NCBI GenBank assembly: GCA_016218915.1
Contig: JACRCQ010000058.1
Coordinates: 62,001-126,000 of the forward strand
Source of the DNA: Deltaproteobacteria bacterium
GTDB taxonomy: Bacteria; Myxococcota_A; Polyangia; Polyangiales; Polyangiaceae
DNA length: 64,000 nucleotides
Reading direction: 5' to 3'
How positions within the stretch are numbered: the stretch's first letter is position 1; each line of letters opens with the position of its first letter. Positions 33,892 through 43,183 of this stretch are shown one piece after another. Below the pieces are notes generated by a model. It was not told the origin of the DNA. It searched no databases and worked only from the letters and a program-made list of their open reading frames with translations. A program made the position numbers and the translations under genes.

Positions 33892-35069
33892 CGCGCTTCA
33901 AGACGCTCTTGAGCGGGATCGTGGGCGAGTGGAAGCTCATGATCCGCGAGCCGTCCATCCTGATGGCGCTCCTGGCGATTCCGATCGTGTACCCGCTCGT
34001 CGTGTCGTGGCTCTACCAGGCCAACCAGGTCGTGGAGAGGCCTGCGGTCGTGGTCGACGACGACAACTCCTCGCTGTCCAGGGAGATGATCCTGGATCTG
34101 GATGCAACGCAGGAGGTGAGGGTGGTCGAGCGCCCGGCGTCGATCGACCTCGGTTGGGAAGCGATCCGCACCGGACGTGCCGAGATGATGGTGTACATCC
34201 CGTCGAACCTGTCCACGCGGGTGAAACGGGGCGAGCAGGCGCACGTCAAGCTCTGGGTCAACAGCGCGAACATGCTGACCTACGGTGTCGCCTACCCTGG
34301 CGCGAGCAACGTGATCAACGCGCTCAACGAGGAGATCGGTCAGCGATTCTTCTTCGGAAAAGGGATGTCCACCGAGGCTTCGGCGGCACGGACTGCGCCC
34401 ATCGTCCGATGCGAACGCAGCCTGTTTCATCCCACGATGGCCTACGGCGACTTCCTGGTCCCAGGTGTGCTGATGGTCGTCGTGCAGCAGGCGGTGCTGA
34501 TCGGCCTCGCCCTGTCCGTGGGGCTTCGCAAGGAGAAGGAAGGGCAACCCGCGCCGACCCGCTGGCCGTTCACCGCGATCGAAGCCAGGCTGATCGCACA
34601 GCTGGCCCTGTACGTCGCAGGGGCTGCGTTCGCCGTCTGGGGGATCTTCCCGCTGTTCGGCTGGTCGATCCAGAGCCCCTTCGCCGTGTTTGCGCTGCTC
34701 GTGGCGTTCCTTGGCACCATCGCACCTGCGGCCGTGCTGGTGGCGAGCCTGATGAAGGACCGCTACGAAGCCTTCCAGGTGCTGATGTTCGTGTCGGCTC
34801 CGATGTTCTTGATGTCGGGGTTCTCCTGGCCCCTGGACCAGATGCCAGCTTATGTGCGCGCCCTTGCATCGCTCTTCCCTGTCACGCCCGCGCTCGGTGC
34901 GCTTCGGGTGCTGACCATGAAGACCGGCGATCTGCACGCGATTGTCCCGTTCCTCCGAACCATGGGGATCCAGTTCATGGGCTGGCTTGCGCTAGCCATC
35001 GTGGTCACCCACCTGGTGCAGCGAACGCGCTGGCTCGTCTCGAGGTCTGGCAGCCGCGCATCGACCTGA
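33885..35069 (+). CDS. ABC-2 type permease, second of a pair
   Basis: The 394-residue protein has the same outline as its upstream neighbour: an N-terminal helix near MALLAIPIVYPLVVSWL, a periplasmic domain (AVVVDDDNSSLSREM) and a six-helix C-terminal part. The ATG overlaps the previous stop by 7 bases. The pair probably forms a heterodimeric export channel, as YbhS/YbhR do. The stop is followed by a 118-base gap and then a lipoprotein gene that may be independent. Confidence 0.88.
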   Translation: MLTRFKTLLSGIVGEWKLMIREPSILMALLAIPIVYPLVVSWLYQANQVVERPAVVVDDDNSSLSREMILDLDATQEVRVVERPASIDLGWEAIRTGRAEMMVYIPSNLSTRVKRGEQAHVKLWVNSANMLTYGVAYPGASNVINALNEEIGQRFFFGKGMSTEASAARTAPIVRCERSLFHPTMAYGDFLVPGVLMVVVQQAVLIGLALSVGLRKEKEGQPAPTRWPFTAIEARLIAQLALYVAGAAFAVWGIFPLFGWSIQSPFAVFALLVAFLGTIAPAAVLVASLMKDRYEAFQVLMFVSAPMFLMSGFSWPLDQMPAYVRALASLFPVTPALGALRVLTMKTGDLHAIVPFLRTMGIQFMGWLALAIVVTHLVQRTRWLVSRSGSRAST

Positions 35070-35187
35070 GCCAATGTGAGCCACGCGAGCTGGACGCCAT
35101 TCACCCAACGCGCGACAATTGGCGCTATTGCCCACCTTGCACATTTGGCCTGAGGCTTGCCTTGCCCCGCGCGACATGGAGGCCGTC

Positions 35188-36048
35188 ATGCGTTGTCTGT
35201 CAGCCAGTCTTGGAATCGTCGTCGTGGCGCTCACCGTCGCTGCTTGCAGCGGGAGCACGGAGCAGACGCCTGGTGGAGCCGGTGGCTCAAGTGCAGCCGG
35301 AGGCGGAGCAGGATCCGGCGGCACGGGTGGCACGGGCGGTGCCGGTGGCACAGGCGGCGGAGCAGCTACGGGTGGGTCTGCCGGGTTGGGTGGAGGCGGC
35401 GCAGGCGGCTCGGCTGACGCCGGACCCTGTCCAGCGCAAGAGCCCTGGTTCCAGGCCTGCCAGTCCCCTGGCCAGATGTGCTCCTACACCCTGTGCGGCA
35501 AGGACTCGACGTGCACTTGCCAAGGTGGAAACTGGAACTGCACGCAGGTCGACTGCGCAGACATTCCGCCGCCCATGGGCTGTCCGCCTGACGTTCCCAC
35601 AGGCTGGTGCCAGCAGCCGAACCTGCAGTGCTGGTACGGCGACGACCCTCGTCCGTGGTGTCGCCAGACCGCGACCTGCCTGCAGGGCCAATGGTCGGTG
35701 ACCGCTGCCAAGTGCGTGGGGCCCACGAGCAACTGTCCTGCGGACCCGAAGAATCCGCCCGATGGCGTGTGCGGCAACACGGACCCGATGTTCTGCACGT
35801 ACGGCCCTGGCTACGGGTGCGATTGCGAGTGGAACGGGGGCGTGCCGCCACCGGACGGCGGCCCGAACCTGCAATGGACCTGCTTCGAGCCACCCGGCAA
35901 TGGATGCCCAGACGTTGCGCCCAACGTCGGCCAGTCCTGCAACGTCCCAGCTGGCAAGCAGTGCATCTACGGACCGACGTGCAGCTCGTACTTCATCGAG
36001 TGCGAGAAGGGGGTCTGGGTGCTCAAGGGGCAGTCGGCCTGCGCCTGA
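35188..36048 (+). CDS. Cys-rich lipoprotein with Gly-rich linker
   Basis: The 286-residue product has a lipobox TVAAC and a Gly/Ser/Thr/Ala linker of about 55 residues, then about 25 Cys in a compact domain with motifs such as CQSPGQMCSYTLC and GWCQQPNLQCWYGDD. The ATG at 35188 follows ggagg; a slightly earlier ATG is possible. The domain is not one I recognise. The linker style matches other envelope proteins in this window. Confidence 0.75.
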   Translation: MRCLSASLGIVVVALTVAACSGSTEQTPGGAGGSSAAGGGAGSGGTGGTGGAGGTGGGAATGGSAGLGGGGAGGSADAGPCPAQEPWFQACQSPGQMCSYTLCGKDSTCTCQGGNWNCTQVDCADIPPPMGCPPDVPTGWCQQPNLQCWYGDDPRPWCRQTATCLQGQWSVTAAKCVGPTSNCPADPKNPPDGVCGNTDPMFCTYGPGYGCDCEWNGGVPPPDGGPNLQWTCFEPPGNGCPDVAPNVGQSCNVPAGKQCIYGPTCSSYFIECEKGVWVLKGQSACA

Positions 36049-36109
36049 TCTCAGGCGTCTGCGGTTTTCTTGCGGAGTCCCCATCCTCGGTGCAGGCTCC
36101 TACGAGTCC

Positions 36110-36688
36110 ATGGAAGCGAGCCGAGCCTGGCCACTCTTGATCTCCGCGCTGACGCTGGGGTGCGCGTCGCGGCAGCTCGAACCTCCTGAGATGGCGCCTC
36201 CGTCGACGTTTGCCCCTCCGGAGCCGGCGCCTGCGCAGACCACGAATCCAGAGCCTGTCGGACGCGACAACGGCAAGTGCTGGAGCGACACCGGGTACAG
36301 GAAAGGCCAATCATCGCCGGTGTGCGTGACGCGTCTGGATGCCATGGCGGTCGAGTGCGGGACCGCGGTCGCATTCCTGCAGATGCGCGCGGCGGCGGCG
36401 CGCGATGGAGTGACGCTCCGCATCGTGAGCGGGTTTCGCTCGATGAAGGAGCAGCAGGTCCTGTACGCGTGTCACAAGCAGGGCAAGTGCCCGCTCGCGG
36501 CCAAGCCCGGGTATTCCCATCACCAGGACGGTCTCGCGCTGGATCTCAACGCAAGGGATCGCGGGGTGTACGACTGGTTGTCGCGCAACGCATCGTCGTT
36601 CGGATTCCGTCGCACCGTGGCCTCGGAGCCATGGCACTGGGAGCGCTACGAAAGCGCGATCGACGTGCGGCCGATCTGCCGGTCGTGA
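36110..36688 (+). CDS. M15-family D-alanyl-D-alanine carboxypeptidase-like lipoprotein (VanY type)
   Basis: The 192-residue product has a lipobox LTLGC (Cys18), a Pro-rich linker, and a VanY domain: SGFRSMKEQQVLY, then SHHQDGLALDLN (His138 and Asp145) and EPWHWE (Glu173, His176). These are the zinc and catalytic residues of peptidoglycan carboxypeptidases. It should act on cell-wall peptides in the periplasm. The ATG is the first that gives a signal sequence. Its stop directly abuts the stop of the convergent TerB-like gene. Confidence 0.85.
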   Translation: MEASRAWPLLISALTLGCASRQLEPPEMAPPSTFAPPEPAPAQTTNPEPVGRDNGKCWSDTGYRKGQSSPVCVTRLDAMAVECGTAVAFLQMRAAAARDGVTLRIVSGFRSMKEQQVLYACHKQGKCPLAAKPGYSHHQDGLALDLNARDRGVYDWLSRNASSFGFRRTVASEPWHWERYESAIDVRPICRS

Positions 36689-37141
36689 CTACTTCTTCAT
36701 GGTGGGAGGCCGGATCCCTTTGGGGAGGAGCTCGGCTTCGAGCAGCGCAGCCTGACGTGACGCACGCAGCCACGGAAGCACCTTGTCCGCCTTGTCCTTG
36801 GGAAGGAAGCAGGAGGCGATCTGCTCGATGACGCGCAGCTCAGCCGGGTCCTCCTTGCCATCGGACATCGCCAGCTCGTAGCAGCGACGGAGCTTGGGCA
36901 GCCCTTCCTCGGCGGTCTCGGCCTTGAGCGGCTCCAGGGCCTTGGCGACGGCATCGGCATCCTTCGACCACTGCTTCACATCATCGAAGAAGGCTTCGAT
37001 CTTCATCACGTCGATCCCGCCCAGGCTGACGGCGTCGACGGACAGTCGCTTCGCTTCTTGTGGATCGAGACGGCCGTCGGCCCATGCGAGAATGGCAAGT
37101 GCCTTCAGCCAAGCGTTCTGCAGCCCCTCGTTGGTAGTCAT
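36689..37141 (-). CDS. TerB-like cytoplasmic protein
   Basis: The 150-residue helical protein has ILAWADGRLDPQEAKRL and YELAMSDGKEDPAELRVIEQIA, two matching acidic helix pairs typical of the TerB-like fold. In other bacteria this fold is linked to tellurite resistance and to sensor or lectin proteins. No ter operon is here. The ATG at 37141 is the natural start; an in-frame extension upstream is antisense to other genes and rejected. Confidence 0.65.
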   Translation of the reverse strand: MTTNEGLQNAWLKALAILAWADGRLDPQEAKRLSVDAVSLGGIDVMKIEAFFDDVKQWSKDADAVAKALEPLKAETAEEGLPKLRRCYELAMSDGKEDPAELRVIEQIASCFLPKDKADKVLPWLRASRQAALLEAELLPKGIRPPTMKK

Positions 37142-37336
37142 CAGGGTGCGGCTAACATGCGGTACGCGGCACGTCAACGCGGGGGGCGCGGACCCTTCGG
37201 GGACAAAACGCACACGGGTTAAGAAAACACGCAACCGCCGGGGAGCTTTGGCCGAACAGGGGACAGGCGACTGAAAGTTTCCTGGATTCGAGCCGGCGCT
37301 TCTCGACGAAGCCCGGGCTGACCTGGAGGTAGAGAC

Positions 37337-37597
37337 ATGTTGAGTATCATCATCCTGGTTGCGTTCGCTTGCATGACCTACTGGGCGTTGAAGGGTGCGC
37401 GTTCCGTGGCCCAGAAGCTTGCGGCACTGATTCCGACCCCGATCTTCCTGTTGAGCGCTCTGGTGATTCCGGGCGTATTGCCCGGTCTGGCGGGACTGCT
37501 CGCCTCGCTCGCGGCCGAGGCGGTGTGCGTGCTCGGTGCTGTCGCGCTCGGCTCCCACTACCGAACCCTCGCCATGCGGGCAGCCCTCGAGGAATAG
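37337..37597 (+). CDS. small hydrophobic membrane protein
   Basis: The 86-residue product is mainly hydrophobic with about three membrane segments (LSIIILVAFACMTYWAL, a second near 30-48, a third near 55-73) and a short charged tail. A strong ribosome site (ggaggt) lies just upstream. I do not recognise the family. It precedes the dynamin-like GTPase gene by 38 bases, so they may be expressed together, although a promoter-like box lies between. Confidence 0.65.
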   Translation: MLSIIILVAFACMTYWALKGARSVAQKLAALIPTPIFLLSALVIPGVLPGLAGLLASLAAEAVCVLGAVALGSHYRTLAMRAALEE

Positions 37598-37623
37598 CCG
37601 CATCAAGCGCGCCGGGCCCGGGC

Positions 37624-37629
37624 TACAAT
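37624..37629 (+). promoter_or_regulatory. possible -10 box just before the GTPase start
   Basis: tacaat lies 6 bases before the GTG start. If this is a real -10 box, the transcript would start at or next to the start codon, giving a leaderless mRNA. No matching -35 is evident. Confidence 0.35.
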
Positions 37630-37635
37630 CGCCCC

Positions 37636-40080
37636 GTGGCATTCCTCGCTGACAACGTTGCCCGATGGCTCGGACGCGTGGAGCTTGTGGCGCGAGGCGC
37701 CGACGACGAGCGCCGCGAAGCCGAGCGATGGCTCGAAAAGGGCAACCCGCTGCAGGCTCGCGTGCACGCGCTCTCGCTCCTGTCCAAGGTCCCTGGATCC
37801 CCCATCGGCCTCGCCCTGCTCGTGGATGCTTGCGAGAGTGCAGGGCTCGACGACGAAGCTGTGGAAGCGCTCCGCCAGCTGTGTGCTTCAGCTCCCTGGC
37901 GCGGCGAGCTGTGGGTGCGTCTCGGCCAGGCGCTGGCACGCGCCAGCGCTCCGCCTCAGGAGCGAAGCGTGGCGTTCCAGCGCGCGCTCGATCCATCCAT
38001 GGACTCGAACGCGCGCAGAACCGCCCTGCTCGAGCTGGCGGATCTCGATCTCGCACGAGGCGATCCCTGGCGCGCCATGCGTTGGCTCGATGCGATCCGG
38101 CTACAGGGCGCGCAGCCCGATGTCGCACTGCGCAACCTCGAGGTCGGCCTCTGGCAAGGGGATCGCGCGCTCGTCGAGGCGTCGCTCGCAGCCGTGGGGG
38201 ATCCGGATCCGGTCGATCCGCGTGTGACCCTGGCGTGCGCAAGAGGCCATGCGCTGGTGGGTGATCCGGCAGCGCTCGATCTGCTGCTGCGCGCCTACAT
38301 CCTGGAGGCGCCGGGAAGCTCGCAAGCGCTCGCCTCGTTCGTGGCCGCGTGTCGCGATGCGATCCACGTGTCGCGCGTGCGTGAAGTCCTCAAGGCGGAT
38401 GGCAAGGACGCGGAGCCGGCGTTTGCCCTGGCGCTCGCGCTTGCCGAGGGGCGGAGCGAGGATGCGCAGCGCGCGCTGCTAGAGATCGCTCGTACCGGTG
38501 ATCAGGTTGCCGCTCGCTCTCTGTACGACATCGCGATCGAGCGTCGCGACCTCCACTCGCTGGTCGCCGCCTTCGACGTGCTCGGCGCTGCGGCACCGCA
38601 AGATGGCCTGATCCTGCGTAGGGCATCGGATGCGCTGGCCGGCTCCCGACACGAGGAAGCGATCGAGCTGCTCGACAGGCTCGTCGCCTCCGACCCGGGA
38701 GTGCGCGCCTGGGCGCATCAGCTTCGCGTGGAGGTGTACAAGCTCTGGTCAGCGGCCGGAGACGTCGGCTGGGCGCGCGTGCTCGTGGGACTCCGACGCA
38801 TCGCGGCTGCGTGGGATCGGCTCGACCTGGTAGCGAGGTGCGAGGCGCTCACGATCGAGAGACAGCGCCCTCTGCGCGTGGCCGTGGTCGGCGAGTTCAA
38901 CGCAGGCAAGAGCACATTCATCAACGCGCTCATTGGTGCTGACGTAGCGCCCACCGGGGTGCTTCCCACGACCGCGACCTTGCACTGGCTGGCTTGGGCG
39001 CAGGATCCTTTTGCGCGGATCGTCCTGGCCGAGGGTCCGGATCGCATCGTGAGCCACGCGGGGCTCAAAGGTGCCTTGCGCGAGCTGCAGGCCGCAGGAC
39101 AGGGGCTGCCGCGGCAGGTGGACATCTGCGCGCCGATCGAGCGTCTCAAACGCATCGAGCTGCTCGACACGCCCGGATTCAACTCGCCCGACGAAGAGCA
39201 TGCGCGCGCAGCGCGTCGCGCGCTCGACGAAGCGCACCTGGTGCTCTGGGTCTTCGATGGGGCACAGCCGCTCAAGGAGAGCGAGCGCGCCGTGCTCACC
39301 GCGATCGCGCAGCTCGGCGTGCCCTTGCAGGCGCTGGTCAACAAGAGCGACCGTCTGTCACCGACCGAGCTCGCGCGCGTCCTGTCGCATGTGACCGAGG
39401 GATTGGAGTCACTCGGCCTGCGCTCGCTGGCGCCTGCGGCCGCGCTCTCTGCGCGCCTCGCGCTCGCGGGACGCCTCGGCGATGCCGAAGCGTACGCTCG
39501 TTCGGGATGGGACGAGGTGGAGCAGCTGCTTTCGTCGGACGTTGTCAACCGCAGCGAGGAGCTCCGCGCCCGGGCGGTGCAGCGAAAAGCGCTGGGAATC
39601 GCGCGCGAGCTGGCTGCGATCGGTGCAGCCAGCGCTTCGAACGACGCGCCGACGTCGCAGCGCGAGGACCGCGCGCACGCATCGCGCATGGCCTTGCTCG
39701 ACGACGAGGCGTGCGGGCGCATCCTGGGCGAGCTGACGCCGCCCTTGCAGCAGCTGGAGGAGGATCTGCGTCCGGTGCGCCTCGGCTCGATCCCGGGTGA
39801 CGATCCCCAGGCGCGGGCCTATGCGGAAGCGCGCGTCGTTGCGAGGCTCACCGAGCCGGTCGCCAAGGCGCTGAGGGCACCCGCTCTCGAGCCGATCGCG
39901 CTGGTGCTCCGGGGTGCTGCTGCCGCAGATCCGTACGCCCAGCTCACGGCGCACGTGGTTCGAGCGTGCGCAGCCGCCGTGGCCGAGGTCTTGTCGCGGC
40001 GTTCCGAGCATCGCGTGGAGGCAGACGAGGACGCGGTCCGGGCAGCGCGGCTCGGGGCCATGGTGGAGGCTCTTGGTTGA
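37636..40080 (+). CDS. dynamin-family GTPase with N-terminal TPR-like region
   Basis: The 814-residue protein starts with about 400 residues of helical, TPR-like repeats (EAVEALRQLC, LRLGQALARAS-like patterns). A dynamin-type GTPase follows: G1 GEFNAGKST at 419-427, G2 Thr in PTTATLHW, G3 DTPGF at 511-515 and G4 NKSD at 569-572. The C-terminal 200 residues are helical, with a paired-helix pattern. Such proteins often act at membranes. The start is GTG. It lies 31 bases before the LptA-like gene, so a link to envelope biogenesis is possible. Confidence 0.85.
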   Translation: MAFLADNVARWLGRVELVARGADDERREAERWLEKGNPLQARVHALSLLSKVPGSPIGLALLVDACESAGLDDEAVEALRQLCASAPWRGELWVRLGQALARASAPPQERSVAFQRALDPSMDSNARRTALLELADLDLARGDPWRAMRWLDAIRLQGAQPDVALRNLEVGLWQGDRALVEASLAAVGDPDPVDPRVTLACARGHALVGDPAALDLLLRAYILEAPGSSQALASFVAACRDAIHVSRVREVLKADGKDAEPAFALALALAEGRSEDAQRALLEIARTGDQVAARSLYDIAIERRDLHSLVAAFDVLGAAAPQDGLILRRASDALAGSRHEEAIELLDRLVASDPGVRAWAHQLRVEVYKLWSAAGDVGWARVLVGLRRIAAAWDRLDLVARCEALTIERQRPLRVAVVGEFNAGKSTFINALIGADVAPTGVLPTTATLHWLAWAQDPFARIVLAEGPDRIVSHAGLKGALRELQAAGQGLPRQVDICAPIERLKRIELLDTPGFNSPDEEHARAARRALDEAHLVLWVFDGAQPLKESERAVLTAIAQLGVPLQALVNKSDRLSPTELARVLSHVTEGLESLGLRSLAPAAALSARLALAGRLGDAEAYARSGWDEVEQLLSSDVVNRSEELRARAVQRKALGIARELAAIGAASASNDAPTSQREDRAHASRMALLDDEACGRILGELTPPLQQLEEDLRPVRLGSIPGDDPQARAYAEARVVARLTEPVAKALRAPALEPIALVLRGAAAADPYAQLTAHVVRACAAAVAEVLSRRSEHRVEADEDAVRAARLGAMVEALG

Positions 40081-40111
40081 CCCCCGCCATCAGCTCGGGC
40101 ACCGTTGCGGC

Positions 40112-40657
40112 GTGGGCCGCTCTGCACGCATCTCCCTGCTCCTCGGCGTCGTGGTCGCTTCTGCGATTGCGGGAGCGGCTGCGTTCGTTCGCGCAGAGCC
40201 GATCGCCATGGTCGACGGCCAGCCCGTGAATGTGTCGGCGGACCAGCTCGTCGTGGACCTCAACAAGGGCACGGCGGTGATGACCGGCCATGTGAGGGTC
40301 GTGCGTGGCGATCTGGTGCTGAGGTGCAACCGGGTGGATGCGCGCTACGACGAGGCGCCGAACGTGACGTGGGCGAAGGCCACCGGAGATGTCACTGCGG
40401 ACTGGAAAGGGATGCACGCCAAGGCCAACGAGGCTGAGCTGTTTCTTGCCCGCAAGGCGCTGGAGCTGCGGGGTGGGGTCAAGCTCGCGCGCGGGGGTGC
40501 GTGGATCGAGGCGAGCGAAGCGCGCGTCGATTTCGCCACCGGCCGATTGACCCTCGAGAAGGTTTCCGGCTCGATTCCGGTGCCCTCAGCGCTTCCGGCC
40601 CTTCCGGGAGCGGCTTCATCGGTCAGCGTGCCCAGAGCCACGAGCTCGATGCCGTGA
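40112..40657 (+). CDS. lptA: LptA/LptC-family (OstA-like) periplasmic protein
   Basis: The 181-residue product has an N-terminal hydrophobic signal (ISLLLGVVVASAIAGAAAF) and an OstA-like beta-jellyroll pattern: VNVSADQLVVDLNKGTAVMTGHV, LRCNRVDARYD, ATGDVTADW, AELFLARKALELRGGVKL. This is the fold that carries lipopolysaccharide across the periplasm. The GTG at 40112 is chosen for the best signal sequence; a TTG at 40073 overlapping the GTPase gene is an alternative. The stop shares GTGA with lptB, supporting a shared lipopolysaccharide role. Confidence 0.8.
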   Translation: MGRSARISLLLGVVVASAIAGAAAFVRAEPIAMVDGQPVNVSADQLVVDLNKGTAVMTGHVRVVRGDLVLRCNRVDARYDEAPNVTWAKATGDVTADWKGMHAKANEAELFLARKALELRGGVKLARGGAWIEASEARVDFATGRLTLEKVSGSIPVPSALPALPGAASSVSVPRATSSMP

Positions 40658-41370
40658 GCAGCGCGCCCGTGCTGGAGGCGATCAGCGTGGACGTTTGCTA
40701 CGGCCGGGCGGCGGTGCTGCGCGCGGCGAGCCTTTCGGTGAGGGCGGGCGAGGTGCTTGCCGTGCTTGGGCCGACGGGAGCAGGGAAAACCACGCTATTC
40801 AGGGCAATGGTCGGGGAGCGGGTCCCGAGCCGGGGGCAGGTGAGGCTGCAGGGTCGTGACGTGACGCGTGAGCCCTTATGGAAGCGGGCGCGTGCGGGGC
40901 TGGGATATGTGCCGCAAACGCCGAGCGTGCTCGTCGACCTGACCGTACGGGGGAACCTGGAGACTTTCGAGCGCGTGGTGGGCGGCCCAAGCAAGGGTGC
41001 AGAGCATTGGGCCGGCCTCGTGGGGTTGTCGCATCGGATGGGTCTTGCGGCGCGCGAGCTGTCCGGGGGCGAGCGGCGTCTGTTGGAGCTTGCGCGCGCT
41101 TTGATCGGCAGGCCAAAGGTGATCGTATGCGACGAGCCCTTCTCCGGGATCGACCCATTGGGGGCCAGGCAGGTTGCGGGCCTGCTCAAGCGAGAGGCAG
41201 GGCGAGGGCTTGCGATCGTGCTGGCGGATCATCATGCAACGCTTGCGCTTGACCTTTGCGATCGGGCGGTCTTGCTTCTGGACGGTGAAGTGCGGCGACA
41301 AGGCACGCCGCACGAGCTGGCCGAGGATTCGGTCGTACGGGAGCGCTACCTGGGGCACACCGCTGGGTGA
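40654..41370 (+). CDS. lptB: lipopolysaccharide export ABC transporter ATPase
   Basis: The 238-residue ATPase has Walker A GPTGAGKT at 39-46, signature LSGGE at 136-140 and Walker B VIVCDEP at 157-162 (Asp160, Glu161). FSGIDPLGARQV and ADHHATLALDLCDRAVLL are typical of LptB. It should energise lipopolysaccharide extraction with LptF/LptG, which are not in the window. The GTG start overlaps the LptA-like stop; rpoN follows after 226 bases, as in many proteobacteria. Confidence 0.92.
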   Translation: MSSAPVLEAISVDVCYGRAAVLRAASLSVRAGEVLAVLGPTGAGKTTLFRAMVGERVPSRGQVRLQGRDVTREPLWKRARAGLGYVPQTPSVLVDLTVRGNLETFERVVGGPSKGAEHWAGLVGLSHRMGLAARELSGGERRLLELARALIGRPKVIVCDEPFSGIDPLGARQVAGLLKREAGRGLAIVLADHHATLALDLCDRAVLLLDGEVRRQGTPHELAEDSVVRERYLGHTAG

Positions 41371-41596
41371 CCGTACGATTTTGCGCAGGTCCGTCGCCTG
41401 ACGTGCCGTAACCTCAGGGGCGCGCCCTGCCAGGCCCTGCCGATGTTGGATGATGATGTTTCGAAAAAGCGAAGAGGCGTTCGCAGCAGCAAGTTTGAGA
41501 GCGACCTGTCCAGGCAGCGGTGGTACGATCGAGCCACGGAACGCAAAGGTCGCGGTCGAATCCAGGACCGCGGTCCAGTAAGCTGACGATTCGCCG

Positions 41597-43114
41597 ATGG
41601 AGATCAAGCAGCAGCTCAAGCAAACCCTGTCACTCGTCATGACGCCCCAACTGCAGCAGGCCATCCGGCTGCTGCAGCTTTCGCGCATGGAGCTGGTCGA
41701 CGAGGTCCGCAGGGAGATGGACGCCAACCCGATGTTGGCCGACGAGGAGATCGAGCCACGGGCCTCGGACTCGACGGACAAGTCGGTGCCGACACCGGTG
41801 AGCGGTGACGGTCCCATGGAGGAGCGCATCGGGGTGACCGAGCGCATCGATTCCGATGTGGACATCGGCCTGCGCGCCGAGGAGCGCAAGGTTCGGGAGG
41901 TGGACTGGGAGCAGTTCCTCGAGAACCGGGCGCTTCAGCCGCCGATCCCCAGTGGACGATCCGGATTTGACGAGCTTCCTCCGATCGAAGCGAACCTGAC
42001 GCGTCCGCGCAGCCTGGCCGAGCACCTGCAATGGCAGCTGCAGATGAGCGACTTCCTCGACTCCGAGATCCGGTTTGCCGAGCTGGTGATCGGCAATCTC
42101 GACGAGAACGGGTATCTGGATCTGAAGGGAGTGCAGCGCGAGGACGGGACGTGCACGCCGGATCTGACGATCGAGGATCTGGCGCAGGAGGCTGGGCTGG
42201 ATCCGGAGGATGCTCCGGAAGTGCTCAAGATGATCCAGGAGTTCGATCCTGTGGGTGTGGCGGCGCGCGATCTGCGCGAGTGCTTGATGGTGCAAGCCGA
42301 GCACTTCGGGCTGACCGAGCTCGAGTGCACCATCATCGACCGGCACATGCACAACCTCGAGAAGCACAACTTCCAGGCGATCGCCCGCGACCTCAAGGTC
42401 CCTGTCGAGGAGATCTACGAGTGCGCCAAGGAGATCCAGAAGCTCGAGAGCCGTCCTGCGCGCAACTTCACCGACACCGATGATCGCACGATCGGCATCA
42501 CGCCCGATGTGTACGTGATCAAGGACGGCGACAAGTTCGTGGTGATGGACAACGACCGCGGGATGCAGCGGCTGTACATCAACGAGTCGCTGGCCAAGCG
42601 CCTGCTCAAGGACCCTGCGGCCAAGGACTTCATCGGCGAGAAGCTGCGTAGCGCCCAGTGGCTCATCCGCGCCATCGAGCAGCGTCGAAAGACCATCATC
42701 CGCGTCACCGAGTGCATCGTCGAAAAGCAGCGTGAGTTCTTCGAGAAGGGCGTGGCCTACCTCAAGCCGATGATCCTGCGCGACGTCGCCGAGGCGGTGA
42801 ACATGCACGAGTCGACGATCTCGCGCGTGACCACCAGCAAGTACGTCCACACGTCCCAGGGGCTGTTCGAGCTCAAGTACTTCTTCAACTCGTCGATCCG
42901 CCGGGTCGCTGACGAGGACATCGCCAGCGAGAGCGTCAAGCAGGCGATCAAGAAGATCATCGATGAAGAGGACAAGGCGAACCCGCTGAGCGACCAGGCC
43001 ATTGTCGAGATGCTCAAAGCCAGAGAGGGCATCCAAATAGCAAGGAGGACCGTAGCCAAATACCGAGAGATGCTGGGGATCCTCGCCTCTTCGAAGAGAA
43101 AGAAGCTCTTCTGA
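41597..43114 (+). CDS. rpoN: RNA polymerase sigma-54 factor
   Basis: The 505-residue sigma-54 factor directs RNA polymerase to -24/-12 promoters that need activator ATPases. The Gln/Leu-rich region I is at the N-terminus (LKQTLSLVMTPQLQQAIRLL), the core-binding and DNA-binding parts follow, and the RpoN box ARRTVAKYR is at 482-490. No strong ribosome site is visible before the ATG. The 226-base upstream gap probably contains a promoter but I see no convincing consensus. Confidence 0.97.
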   Translation: MEIKQQLKQTLSLVMTPQLQQAIRLLQLSRMELVDEVRREMDANPMLADEEIEPRASDSTDKSVPTPVSGDGPMEERIGVTERIDSDVDIGLRAEERKVREVDWEQFLENRALQPPIPSGRSGFDELPPIEANLTRPRSLAEHLQWQLQMSDFLDSEIRFAELVIGNLDENGYLDLKGVQREDGTCTPDLTIEDLAQEAGLDPEDAPEVLKMIQEFDPVGVAARDLRECLMVQAEHFGLTELECTIIDRHMHNLEKHNFQAIARDLKVPVEEIYECAKEIQKLESRPARNFTDTDDRTIGITPDVYVIKDGDKFVVMDNDRGMQRLYINESLAKRLLKDPAAKDFIGEKLRSAQWLIRAIEQRRKTIIRVTECIVEKQREFFEKGVAYLKPMILRDVAEAVNMHESTISRVTTSKYVHTSQGLFELKYFFNSSIRRVADEDIASESVKQAIKKIIDEEDKANPLSDQAIVEMLKAREGIQIARRTVAKYREMLGILASSKRKKLF

Positions 43115-43183
43115 GAGGGCAGGACCGCTCCCAACGCGTGTCAGCGAGAACACTCGTTTCGATGTCATTCAGGAGGACTGTCG

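Noticed and set aside
41371..41596. Sigma-54 (-24/-12) promoter upstream of rpoN
   Set aside because: No GG-N10-GC with the expected flanks stands out; several partial matches are expected by chance at this GC content.
41630..43168. A 512-codon open frame antisense to rpoN
   Set aside because: Leu/His/Asp-rich shadow; rpoN on the + strand is certain.
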